Source: Calycina herbarum
Lineage: Eukaryota; Ascomycota; Leotiomycetes; Helotiales; Pezizellaceae
Direction of reading: 5' to 3'
DNA: 64,000 bases
Assembly (NCBI GenBank): GCA_001414485.1
Contig: LLEY01000023.1
Location: 186,001-250,000 of the forward strand
A program made the position numbers and the translations under genes. The notes beneath the pieces were generated by a model. The model had not been told where the DNA came from, searched no databases, and saw only the letters and a list, made by a program, of their open reading frames with translations. Shown piece after piece: positions 34,297 to 46,636 of the stretch; the stretch's first letter is position 1; every line of letters begins with the position of its first letter.

Positions 34297-37200
34297 TGAC
34301 TCGTTGATTGATAGTATGCAAGAGCTTAACGTTCCGAGAGCCCACATACTGGTAGATATGTGAAGGACGTGATGGAAGACGTTGATTAGTTAGCTGGTTA
34401 CAGATTCCCATACTAATCGACATTGCATATCTCAAAGACGAGTACTTCACGTAGAAAAGTGGACAGTTGGCGGTGCTGACGAATTGACAGCCCGAAATGA
34501 CAGCCTCGTGGGTGGGGTTGTAGCCACTTAAAAGCTAGTTCATTAGAAAAGAACCAATGGATTGACAATCTGTACGCTTCTTTTGGTATGTCAACCTACC
34601 TATGCCAGCCTCGTTTGCGGGGTTCTAAGCCACAGCAAGGAGGGGGTGGCTGCTAGTTGCCGCTATCCACCACCACTCAGCCACGAGGATGGCACTGTGA
34701 ATTGCAATGGAAGTTGCCGTGTCCATCTTAGAGATGATGGCGTATGGTCAGTGGGTTCATCAAACCCTTTCGATAGTTCAGTTCAACGGTTCACGATGAA
34801 TCGATCCTCCCAAATCCTCCCTGCTGCTCCGACAGACTGAATCTTCCACATGCAGCTGTAAAATTGAACATGCGAAAAGGAATAGAAGTTTGGGACCGAG
34901 CAAGCGGCACGTGCTACAGCCTCTGCCTAATGCAGTTTGAAGTTTCCAGTTTGCAATGTGCTTCAATAGAAGACGATGAAATTAAACATGCGCGCTTTGA
35001 GGTTCGCTACCTATCGGCCATGGGTACCGAATATGGGTAAGGGGGGTGTGATCTTCAGCATCGGTTCCCCTTCGCTACCAAAACCTCCTCAACTCGGGAT
35101 CGACGCCACTCTGGAGGCCGATGCTTTGCCCTGAACCAGAAAGCCGGATAATCTTTCTTGCTACTGTAAGTAATGGGCCTTCCTAATGGACAAGCGCCCG
35201 CGACTTGGCAAGCACCGTCACAATTCTGCGCCTCACCATTCGGCTCCGATTCCGATCACGGTGGCTCCTCTAACGCGCGACGTCGTCCGAAGCCCGTGTG
35301 CTGCACGCAATGGCGCACCCACCTGCAGCTGACGCTTGAGCTGTCAAGAAACTCAACAATGATAATCAACGTCAACCTGTCTTGCTTGAATCTTCGCGCG
35401 TTGAGTGCCCTGTTTTGTTCGGCCAATATCGCCGAGTGCATGAAATTGCGCACAGAGACTCGGGAAACGTCGGGGTCGTCTTGACAATTGGCCAGCTCGA
35501 ACTCAGGAGGGGCTCGTGTTGAAGTATTTCTCCGTGTGAAATGAATCTTTATGCCTTGTCATCCATCCTCTGCAGCGCATCGTTTCGGAGGACCCTGTCA
35601 TGTACCCCCCGCATTTAGCGACCACCAATTCAAGTATTTTCCCCAACCCAAAAAGACGATTGGGCCAACTGTTCGAGATGGAATCTCTTTGGACATTTCA
35701 TTTCTCGTCCTACCCTAGTCGGCCCATGTTAGAATACTGTCAGACGAAGTCATTCCCCGAAGTCGAATAATTACGAGGTGTCATTCGGATTAATTAACAT
35801 GTAACACCTCTTTATTGTCGCCCGCTTCATGAATTTTCCGGCAAACACGGCCCATGACGACGCAGTTCTTGTCCATCCAAATAAGGTTACCGCGGCGGCA
35901 AGCTCTCAACTGACAGGGTAATATGAATGCTGTGGCCAGCTACCGGTAGGTGCACCGTATGGATATGAACCATCTCAATATCGGATTTTGGACCCAGACT
36001 GCATTTGGTAGAATACGTATATTGCGTAGGGCCAGCACGGTTGTGACTTCTAGGATATTGGGATGGTGCTGGAAACCTCACACTCCAGCGTGAAAAGGGG
36101 CTCGCTAACGACGGGCGCAATTTGCGTACAGATCACGCTGTGTTCATCATACCTGAGGAGCCGCCACGAGGCCCAGGGAAGTTGTTGCATAACAAACGAA
36201 TCACCGCTGCTATATGATGATTATCATATAAGCCAGGAATGATCACGGGTAGGGCCACCAAGCCCTCCGCTCTCGCGATCGCGAACCCTGCAATCAATAG
36301 CGTCTAATAATAATTTTCCGATCCGCGCCTCGACAGGGGCTCTGAATTTCATCGACGGGAAATTGTTGGAACAAATTGAGCTCGAGCTCAAATGGTCTCA
36401 GGTGTGGACATGGTTGTCCCCGCTTGTTGGGAAAATTTCCGCACAGCGATGGTCCATTTGAGAGATGTGACGACAAGTGTACATCCAAATCCAAAAGGCT
36501 TCAAAGGTTGAGGTATACGTATACTCAAAAATAGAATCCCTTTACATTGTTTGGAACGGATCTCATGCGTCATTTGGGCTGCCCTGGTTTAGGTAGATGC
36601 AGCCTTGCGGGAGCTTTCCGATGACTAAAGAATGTTGAAAACAGGTCTGCAGAGGTTCAACTCAAACGAAATGACCCACCACATCACGAACACCGGGGTC
36701 AAATTGTGCATGCTTCGATTTTCCCTGATGAACGTTTTTGGCAGTCTGGGTTCTGACTCGACCCCAGACATGGAATGCATGAAGTCCGAGCGCACGAGCA
36801 CCCTTGCCAAACACCCCAGAGCCCGTTTTTTTTGGTGTAAAGAGAAGAATGGCATGCATGATGGTGATGGCCAAATCAACCAGAGTTTAGTATTATAATA
36901 GAGACAGGGAACCAATAACATCTACACAAACGTGGGGAGGCCAGATCTTGAGGTTTACAATTGTGGGGATTCGACTTATCAGACGAACTATTGACAGGCC
37001 TTTGATTTTGATATCCTTTGTCTGAAGTTTGGAGGACGTCGATCCGAACGACACAAGTTTCCTAACTCCGTCGTCTCGAAAGTTCGAAACTGACTTTGCC
37101 GAGTTGCCGGATTCGTGGCAAGTACAGACCGTTGTACGGTGATGTAAGATATTACTTGGAGAAGGTGACCTTGGAGAGAACGGACTGAGAGGTTGGTTGA

Positions 37201-37500
37201 GAAGAAGCGAATTCGTGCTAATGTGGGAGGCAGAACAATTCTTGTGTTATTGGCCCAATGAGTTGTAAATTTCAAGGATTTTAGTCCCTGGACAAGGCTT
37301 AGCGTTTATGCTTGAACAGCAAATGATGTCCTTGTCTCGGGCATCATGTCGGAAAATAGGCGCATTGTTGTTTTTGATGTGGCCCATCACCTATAGGCAG
37401 CCATCAGGGTGCACGATGAAGAATTGCTCCCTGAGACCTTTGTGAGTAAAGAAAAGCTATTTCAAGTTCTGATTCTGCACATGCTGATGCTTATGCTGTT
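34297..37500. other. Gene desert right of the transposon, nothing recognised
   Basis: Composition is back to normal directly outside the element. TATATGAT-GATT-ATCATATA near 36211-36230 is a perfect 8-bp hairpin. No open frame here has protein-like composition or a recognisable motif. One frame from 34562 looks secreted but begins with TTG. Confidence 0.4.
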
Positions 37501-37564
37501 ACTGATGCAATGGCTACGGTAGCTTGTACCGTTTAGCTGAACCAAAGATTGGTTGTCTTTGGCA

Positions 37565-40165
37565 CACTGCACACTGCACACTGCAAGCTGCACGTCGTGC
37601 GTGCACAGGCAGGAACGGAACATGTTGGGGGTGTACTGTGAGGGTGGGAGAAGGCGTGGGAGGCCTGTATGGAGTACAGACTGGACTGGGTAGGATTGTA
37701 CAACGGTGCAACCTCTTTTTTTTTCAGCGTGTCATTTGTGGCGATGGGTATCGTTGGCGAGCACATGCTGCTGGCATTTTGTACGATAGGATCGCAGATT
37801 TGCAACATGACTTGAGATTGGACAAGGCGAGGGAGTTGCAAGGCCTTCCTAATTTTGAGATGCTGGCCGTCGATCGCTGAGCATTTGCGAGCGAACCCGT
37901 ACGGTGTACGGAGTTGAGTCAAGGCCAAAGAGGATCGTTGAATAGCGAGCTTTTCCTCTGAGGAGCAGGGATTTGGTATCGAAATCAAATTGACGCTCGA
38001 TGAGGCGGTTCGTGAAGGCCGAAGTTCTTGACCGTCTACCGTCGACCAGCCGCGGTGTCCGATCAGAAACGTTGAGGCCATCTTCCTTGCCATGCTTACG
38101 CTGCATCTGCATCTGCATCGGGTTCGTTGCTCACGAGACGAATTCCGAGCGAGTGCCTCGAGGGCAAATCGCATCCGAATTGGAGACCAAGGCTGCTGCT
38201 GTCGTGTTCTGTCGTTGCTGCCGATCTGCAATCTGGAATCTCGACTGAATCTGGAATCTGGAATCTGCAAGCGCCCGTCGCCATGTTGGTCTCGGGACGA
38301 AGAGGCTCGAGCAAAACAAGGCGAGGCAACGGTTTGGGGAGGGGTGGTGGAGGCAGAGGTGGAGTTGATGCCAAAGACAGAATCATCGTGAGATCCACAT
38401 CCACCGGGCAAGAGTTCAGATGAGCGATCGCCCTCTGGTCGGACGATGGTTTCTGGACCGTTAGATATTGGACCTGGGACCTGGAAGCTTTTGCGAAAAC
38501 CCTCCTCTCGCCACCTTTCTTTTCTGCTCTGCTCGTGGTGCTCTTCCTCATGTGGACGAGGTGGAGGTGGAGGTGGAGGTGAGGAATGGCATTGCCATGG
38601 AGTGTATAGATGTGGATTTCTCCCTGGTCTAGCATAGGTGCGGTCGCAGTTGCCCGGCCCTCCGTCTGAAGACCAAAGGTAAAAAAAATCCCCTAGCTCG
38701 GCGAGCTGGCCACCAGCAACACCGTCAACCACCCCAACCACCTCACGTACATACCAGCATAAAATCGATATCTATCCTATCGACAGAGTCAAACTTGGAA
38801 CGTCCTATACGTGCAAGCAAAGGAACGGAACGTCATGTTTGAAGAACATTTGCTACCAAAAATGCCGTTGGTGGGACGCTGAACTCGCAATCGCCCACAA
38901 GAGGGGAGAGTTTGGGCGATGCGTTTGATAATCAGAACGGATCGTACTCCGCCATCCAAAAGCGTCGTCCAGCGTCGTCCAGAGTCATCCAGAGTCGTCG
39001 CCGCATGAATTACGCTCGAATCTCAACCAGACTTTGCCCAACAGCTACCGGCGATGGTACCTGAATCGAGCACAAACACTGTAGTTGACGGCATATAGCG
39101 CTTGATGGCAATAACGAGTGCATTATGGCGCTCGTTTTCTCACCACCGCACCAGGGAATTAATTCGACGAGGGAACTCGAACCACGGCACTTGAACTGCC
39201 TGACAATCATAGTTTGGGAATGGCACAGCTCCTTTACCAAGTATTGAAGAGCCAGAAAATGAAGCCTTTTATTAATATTGCCCTGGTCGCCCCACAAACG
39301 AGCCTCCCTTCTCTTCCAAAGCGGTCGGATTTACCAGAGAACTGGATTATACGACGGATTTCCTCTTGGCGGACATTGATATATATCGATCATAGTCTCT
39401 AGCTACCTATTTCTTTCCCTTACCTTTATTTTTTTTACCTTGCGTGGAGACTTTCTTCCTATCTTTCTTCCTCTTCGTTTCCCTCCTTCCTCGAATCTTC
39501 TACTCTCCCCATCCCCTCATCCCCTCGCTATACGTGGCTCTTGTATACAACTATCTATACAAAGCACTTTCGTACCTCCTCCTCTCGGTCAACTCGAAAA
39601 AACACAGGATTCCCCTCCCCCACACATCTTCCACATCTTCCACACCGGCGAACCCAGGCTCCGACCACCAACACGCTCGAGCGCTGAGAGAGTGGCCTCT
39701 GCATCGAATTATTGCCCGCACGGAAATTACCTGGGGAGCATCGACGTTCTCTACAACCACCCCACCCAGGACACCTGAACGACATTGAGAGCGAGCTTCT
39801 TCTGTCAAGCCGCGGCCAATTAAAGGACAATTAAGACGTGGCTTTTCTGCTTCTGGTGACTTGTCTTGCCAGAGCAACGAACCTTGTACCCAGACCAATA
39901 TCCATTATTTGTATGTGCGGAACCTCTCTTACTGCTTTTTTTTTTTACCTCTGTCAGACTGTGTCACCCACACGATTCGCGCGTGTGTCCCCTATTTTCC
40001 CCGTGTCAGCCAGCGTATCCTGTCCCTCCGTTCCCCAGCATGCTTCTTCCATCAGGTGTTCGGCCTGAGTTCGCAGCTGTGGTGGGTCTTGCCGTCGCCT
40101 CTCTTTCTGCAATGCAGTGAGTGCGGTGCATTGCATCAGTGTACAGCACAGCACAGCACAGCACT
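37565..40165. repeat. Microsatellite-rich interval
   Basis: Short tandem repeats are clustered here: GCACACT x3 (about 37562-37585), TGGAATCT units (38225-38265), GAGGTG/GGAGGT units (38555-38582), GTCGTCCAGC / GAGTCATCCA units (38960-39000) and AGCACAGCAC units (40142-40165). Long open frames across this interval are low-complexity and overlap on both strands, so I do not call genes. Confidence 0.6.
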
Positions 40166-40169
40166 TGGG

Positions 40170-42597
40170 AGTGGTCGACAGCCCTGGGAAGAGGCCATAT
40201 ACCTTGGACAGGGAACGAACGAATGTATTCTGTATGTACTGTCCGTCGTCCCTCTCAAGAGATGTGGTCGCTGCCCCGCGCAAAGCGCGCCTGTTCTCCA
40301 AGTCGAGGTCGTTCAACGTTGGACTCGCTTGCTGCGGAAATGGCCAGGACTTTGCCCCCCTCGAGTCCACTCACCACCCGCAAAAGTAAGACATGGACTG
40401 TCACGTCACGAAATGGAAGCAGTGCGTTCTGACTCCAGTGGCATGGCATCGCATCACCAAAATTGACCTACAGACGGGATGACAGGACAGGCAATTCATG
40501 CTTTTCCTGCTCATCTTGCCTGTGTTTCCCATTGAGCGACCTTCTCGCCTCTTTTTCCCCTCGCACGCACCCCAAACCTCCAAATTCCTCAGGATTCAAC
40601 TAAAGTTTGAAGATCGCTGGAGCAGCACGGCCGCAGAAACCTACCTTGAACCCAGCGCTTGGCGACGAACCCCCGGACCCTACCCGAGTGGGACGCAAGC
40701 TAAGACGTCCAAGACGAAATCCAGGGACTTCATCTCCAGGACGGATTTTGCACTAACTCGTGGCCCACATCCTCGTTGAGCTCGTTCAGCAGTAACTTGG
40801 TACCCGGACGATTCGCTAGTCTTAGGCTCTCTCTTCCCGAACATTGGGGACCTTTCAAAGTCCTAACGGGAGCGCCCCACTATCAGCTTTTGACGGCACC
40901 GATTTCCTCCCTATTTCCCGCCCGGATTACACACTTACCACTCAACCACTCAAGCCAATCCACAGTCATCACAGAGACTTGAACTCTTTAGCGGGATCGA
41001 ACTGGCGACTGCCTCTCAGATACGTACTTTCGCCCTACATTTTCGTCTAGAAACAGTCCAAAACTTCCTGAACAACTTTCCTATTGGACTTCCACTTGGA
41101 GCTCGACTTTTTTACCAACTTCTTGAACTTCCTACTCAATCACCACGTACGGAAGTATTTTGCCCACTGAGCCCTCAACTCCTCGGAGAGTTTCGACAGC
41201 ACTCACACACACAAGACACAAGACAAGACACATGACAACCTCGGCTCCCCTCCGACATTCCTGGTTCAAACACGCATCCCCAAGACTTCGGAACTACCAA
41301 TTGCCCTGTCTGCATCAGAACCACTGCCGCTTCTGGTCGCCCTCATCATCATCATCTCCTCCCACATTAAAATACTCCGTACTTTAATTTTGCCAGGTCA
41401 ACCATCCCATCATCATCCTGGGATTTCCCGCCCCTGTCCAAGATTCCCCTGACAGACCGTTTCACATCGACCAGCCTGCGCTGAATTACAACCCCCGTCC
41501 TTCTTCCGCCCCGCCCTTGCCATCCCAGGCCTCCCACGCGGATTTCACTATCTGTCGCCTCCACTTTGCCCGGAACCAGCATCCACAGAAAAAAATAACC
41601 CCCCCCCCCAATCAGTGACATCCACACCACCACCATCACCACCACTTTCAATCCCCTACCCCATGCACACGCCAACGCCAACGCCTGCTCCCTGAACGCT
41701 TCCCTGTTCCCTGCCACGGCGAAAAGCACACTCCCCATCTGGTTTAACCTTGCCCTGCCTTTCCGACCCGTACCACACTTTAAACACTCCTCCGCCGTGG
41801 CCTTGCCTGGTTAGGTGTGTGCACGATTCCAGATCCAGAAGCACGAATATCCTGGCGACTTTTTTTATTGCTTTCTTAACCTCACTCCCTTCTCAACTTC
41901 CACCTACAACTGAAGTCAAAAGCCAATTGAGAACGGGCTTCCAAATTGACGCTCATCAGAGGACATTGTCCCCAAGGCCCTCCTCCAGCCTTCAACAACA
42001 CCCACCACTTCATCGTCTTCCAGCCATCACCTAAATCCATTAGACACAAACATCACAAACGTTGCACTCTCCGAAAGCACCGCGCACGCTAGTTCCTCGC
42101 GAACATATCGTAGCTGCCGTATTACCTGCGGTACATGGTCTCCCGAGCATTGCCTCAGCCGTGGTAGGACAAGCTTTTTCAACCATCTGAGAAGTAGCTT
42201 CGAGGACACTAGGATCCTTGGTCGAAATCTTGGAACACCCGTCAGAATACCCCCCCCCCCCCCCCCCCCCCCCTCACCACACTTGAGGACCCACGAGTCA
42301 ATCCTCTTCCATATTGTCCCTGGTGACTACAAGGTCCAGAGGTGTGTCTGATTCTTAAACCCCTCCTTCCGCCCTTGATTTACCGAGCACTTCCAGATTT
42401 TCTCATACATCCTCGACTAAACCATTCGACCTATTTAGGACTTCCCAAAGGACTTCGAATAGACTTGTAAGGAATGAGAAGACCAAGAGGCAATCCATAA
42501 AGAAGAAGAAAAACCTCAACAGACCAGGACACTTGTTCCTGCCAGACCGAGCTTAAGCTCCCTGGACCGATAACCCCACCATCAGTCTATCATTTCC
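40170..42597. promoter_or_regulatory. Pyrimidine-rich upstream region of the zinc-cluster factor
   Basis: This interval has many C/T-rich runs on the + strand (39450-39640, 41100-41150, 41330-41390, 41600-41660) and no coding signal. It is probably promoter and long 5' leader of the gene at 42598, possibly with leader introns. Several upstream ATGs exist, so translational control is possible. The boundary between promoter and leader cannot be placed. Confidence 0.4.
42250..42273 (+). repeat. Poly-C run of 24
   Basis: Twenty-four consecutive C residues, about 325 bp upstream of the start codon at 42598. The length of such a run is error-prone in sequencing. Confidence 0.9.
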
Positions 42598-45310
42598 ATG
42601 CAATCTTCAACAGCACACCTCGAAACTTTCTATAGCTCCCTCGGCGAACGTCGAGGAAAATCAGATCTGGCGCGATTTTCTCTGGATTCGAGTTGGGCCA
42701 GAGCGGTGTCCGACAGTGCTCGCTCAAGGGCATACCCCTCTCCGCCCATGTCAGGATCTCCGCCTCTTCCACCCAGACATAACCCTGATTCCAGCAATCG
42801 AGGTCATGGTAGCTATGGATCCAGTGGACAAGAGGTCTATCAAGGAATCCAAACCCCTCCGCTGAGGACATATCATCCAGAAGGCCATTCTCATCAAGGA
42901 TATCCACCAGTAACCCGGATGGATGACACTTCTTCAGCACAGCTTTCATATCAACAGAGGCCACCGCCACCACTTGCACCACAAATGTACCATCAGCCAT
43001 CTCACCCCTATCCACAACATCATACGCAAGCTCCAGCTCCATTTGCGGCACCTGAGAGACCCCCAACCGGGGAGGCTCCGGAATTTTCCTCTCCCAAGGC
43101 ACAAAGAAAGACCAAAGGCCATGTTGCCTCGGCGTGTGTACCATGCAAAAGAGCGCATCTTAGGCAAGTCTACCTGAAATGTTTTACTTGGTGGAGTCGA
43201 AGCTAACCATCTGCAGGTGTGACGGTATGTCTGTTTCAACTTTGTTGAGATCTCTTATTGCTTTTCCATCCCGAACATCTCCTCATTAGGCACAGCGGAT
43301 TTTTGCTTCTTGAGAATCTGACTTGGCGTTCGGAATCGGAACTTTTAGCCACGATATGATTGGAGTAACACGGCAGACCGTGGTTCAGCCATCATCATAG
43401 TCGAAGGATGGTTGTTTTTTCTACCCCGCTCAAGTGAGTGTCAAGAATCATGGCCGTCCTCCCATTGTTGTGGTCCAACAACCGCTCTTGGTTCCTGGTT
43501 CTCAGAACATGGCGGCTCCAAAAGATCGTCGTGGGAGGAGTACCCGTAGCACGGGGGACGGCGGGACCAAACCCATTGGTCGATCCGACGGTGAGGTTGT
43601 TAGCGGTAATGGAGTTTCCAAGGAAGCAGCCGTTACGATTTCATCCGTCTTCTATTCTTGGTCGCTCAAACCAACTAGACATGTCCCCGCGTCTGTTATT
43701 TTGTTCAATTTTGGCGCAATGCACTCCAGTTTCTGGGTTGGGTCCGTTGTTTGCGAGAACGAGAGCCTCCGAACGTCAATTGCTCTCGCAGACCATCCAA
43801 AAACGGTCTGATGGTTGAAACCTTGGCGCGAGAGCTTCGGCTGCATTTCTATCCGTTATCAAAATAGTTCTTCTTTACTCGGCTCCTCGTTTCACCTGGG
43901 TCGAAATCTCTAAATTTGCGACGGGATAGCTTTTTCGAAGATCTAGATTGATCTGATCCTCTGTCAAGTCCCCATCGTCAGATGTCATGTTGCTGCTTGG
44001 TTCCAAGAAATAGCTGCTAACGTCTGAATATAGCTCAACGACCGTGCTCTCGATGCTCTGCAAACGGCAAGGAAGACGCCTGTGTTGACGTTCAACACAA
44101 GAAAAGAGGACGACCGAGGTTGAGAGATGAGAGAGAGCAGCGACTCGGGTATGAGTCTATGTCGGGGTCAGGATATTCTCACCCTTCTGAGGGTGGAATG
44201 AGACGACCTTTGTCGATGTATTCTTCTGGAACTGCACCCATGAACACGGACTTTGGTGAGTCGATCCATCGATCTGGCTCGTACAGAGTTCTGAAATCGC
44301 AAGGTGGTCCAATTGCCCCACGATACATAGACCATGCCTCAGGGGCCGACGCAAATATATCTGGTGGGTTTATGATGCCTGCTCCTCGGATGTTGGCACC
44401 ACAAGAGCCTCCCTGCGCCTACCTCACGATGAAGATGCAGGTTGCGAAAGCTACTTCGAGCTTCAATGAGGTTGTCGGTCTGTCGGGAGGAGTGTCGAAG
44501 AACTTGCAGGATCTTGTGCTTGGAAACGAGCGAGAAAAGGTGGCCCACCTCCAACGGGTCTTTGAGGATGAGCGAAGGCAACGAGAGCCACATTACCTCC
44601 CACCAATCTCTTTCAACGTTGATGAGGAAAGAACTATCCAGTCCGTGGGATTTGGCCCCGAGGTAACTGGGCAGCTGCGATTCGACCATAGCCAGATTTT
44701 CACCCTCCCCATTACAGCACCAGATGGGTCGCAGAGAACATTCCAAGCGCGTTTTGGGCTGGGAAGGAAAGATGCGACGTATTTCATTGCCATGGTCATC
44801 CACCTACCAACGCCAGCACCAGTAACCCCGCAATCATTTGGCCAGCCTCCACTGTCATCGCCCTACTCGCGGGATTCGTATTCCCGAGGATCATCTACCC
44901 AATATGAATATCATGCCCCCCAGCAAACATACGCTTCAGCTCAAGCACCTCCTCAATTCATGAACAATCCCGCTTATGGAGATCCTCGAGAACAAATGGG
45001 TTTTAGAGCACCGGCACAAGGACTTGGACAAGTGCCACTTGGTCCCAACGTCCCTCCGTCAACAACCATGCCACCATTTTCCCGACCGCCGTCGAGGCCA
45101 GAGTACTCCCAAAGCCAAATCCCATATCAAACGCCTCGAAGCGAATTACCCCCAGCACAACCAGCGCGTCAACACGATCTTCAACTCCCACCCATTCGCG
45201 ACCAGCGTGGTGAGGGCTCTTCGGCAGATGCAGCGCGACGGAGGGACGATCGTAGCAACCGTGTCGATATTGGTGGCCTTTTGGAGAATCCTCGGGGTTC
45301 TCGGGGTTGA
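42598..45310 (+). CDS. Zn2Cys6 transcription factor with PAS-like region
   Basis: Exons are 42598-43163, an 8-nt exon 43217-43224 and 44034-45310, giving 616 aa. The first intron uses a GC donor (AG|GCAAGT, acceptor CTGCAG, 53 nt). The second is about 809 nt, with branch point CTGCTAAC 15-20 nt before TATAG. Joining gives C-x2-C-x6-C-x5-C-x2-C-x8-C, a complete zinc cluster, then a basic KKRGRPRLRDERE stretch. The third cysteine is on the 8-nt exon. The N-terminus is Pro/Gln/Ser-rich. A region about residues 310-390 (CAYLTMKMQVAKA... to FGLGRKDATY) resembles a PAS fold as in related fungal regulators. The C-terminus is Pro/Gln-rich. The family call rests on the cluster; target genes are unknown. 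The in-frame ATG at 44120 could give a form without the cluster. Confidence 0.88.
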
Positions 45311-46615
45311 TGATTCGTCTCTGTTCTGGCTTTCGTGTAAACGATGAATAGAATCAAGCTCCAACGACAGGTATGGAGACGAGGCCTTGTGCTACTGGGC
45401 CAAGGGGTAGAGCCTCTAAAGCGGTCCGTGGTATAACTCGATGAGAGAGAGTTCTACAACAAGAGGCATCTCGCAGCCTCGAGCTACCAAGGAGCTGGGA
45501 ACGAACTCGTGGTTTCAGCCATGGGTAGTTGATACCCTCATCAAACTTGACCCTCCGCTTTGTCCTACCAAACTTTTGCTTTCTTGTAAAATACTTGCTG
45601 GACTCTTTTCGGCTTTTTTTTCCATATCTTATTAAGATACCACCATACCTGTACAATATTGCGTCTTCTGTTTCCATCTTTGTTGTTTATTTTTCCGGGA
45701 CCATATTTTTTGGGGGTTCTTCTGGGTTCATTCATCATAGCGGTTTGCTGTTCTTCTTCTTTTCGCGCGTATTGTTTATAAGTTTTCATCGATTTTTTGA
45801 CGGGGAGAAGCGAGGTTCGAGAGGCCTTCCGCTCGCAATGTGTTGTACGATATCTTTGACAGAAGGGGGAATCCATCCGGCACGGATGAGATAAAGAACA
45901 TAGCTTGAGCAAATAAAGAAATCTTTTTGTTGATGGAAAGAATGTGTGTCGTTTGGCGTTGAAGATGGAAATGTGAGGTGAGGGTTTCGAATGTGATGTC
46001 GTTGAGAGTTCAGCGTTTGCGCTAGGTTGTTGCAAAAATGCAATCTCGGGTGCGCCAGCTCCAGCCATGGAACCCTTGGTGCTTAATGGGTAGCTCAGCT
46101 ATAATATAGCTCTGCCGAGTCCCATCGAGCTGGCTGAATTGAAAGCTCATTGGACTTTCTGGATCGTTTTGCGGGGACGAGGCAAACGTATTACGGGGCG
46201 AGACGGGGAACCAGAAACGAAATGGGGCATCTGGATTGGACTGGAAGGAATTTGAATGGCGACTTTTTCGGTAGATGGGTGATGTGTGCCATTAAGTACC
46301 GTGGTGTGTGACGCTACTTTTCTGGATCTACCCGTGACGGTTCTAGTGTTGCGGGCCGTTCGTTTCCCCCCCTTCCCCTTGAGGTTGATAGGAATCTAGA
46401 TAGTGGTGCGGTGTACGGAAGGGGCGTGGCTTGAAGGTTAACTCAAGTGATTTGTGCTTGTTTTCTCCGCACTTAAGTTTTGGAGTTGGAGAATTTGGGA
46501 AGAGGAGAGAGGAGGAAAGGAAGGGGATGTGATGGGAAACTTGGAAGGATTAGGTTGGGCTTTTTGCATGGGCCGCTGTCACTCTGTACCGGCACAGCTC
46601 GTCTCACCAAGCTAG
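45311..46615. other. 3' flank of the transcription factor gene
   Basis: T-rich near 45590-45790, possibly 3' untranslated region. No other gene supported. Confidence 0.35.
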
Positions 46616-46636
46616 CAAGCAAGCAAGCAAGCAAGC
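46616..46636 (+). repeat. CAAG microsatellite
   Basis: Five tandem CAAG units within GCTAGCAAGCAAGC... at 46611-46636. Confidence 0.85.

Noticed and set aside
34562..34840. Cys-containing secreted-looking 92-codon frame
   Set aside because: It begins with TTG, not ATG, and has no good upstream exon.
37533..38741. 402-codon open frame on the minus strand
   Set aside because: Low-complexity Ser/Arg/Pro content, no motif, and several long frames overlap it on both strands across microsatellite DNA.
39440..39898. Four overlapping open frames of about 100 codons
   Set aside because: They are shadows of one C/T-rich stretch; none has protein-like character.
43434..43818. Two open frames inside the transcription factor intron
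   Set aside because: The zinc cluster is continuous across this span, so they are intronic; neither resembles a known protein.
46085..46140. tRNA-like GGGTAGCTCAGCT segment
   Set aside because: No T-arm or acceptor pairing could be found at the right distance.
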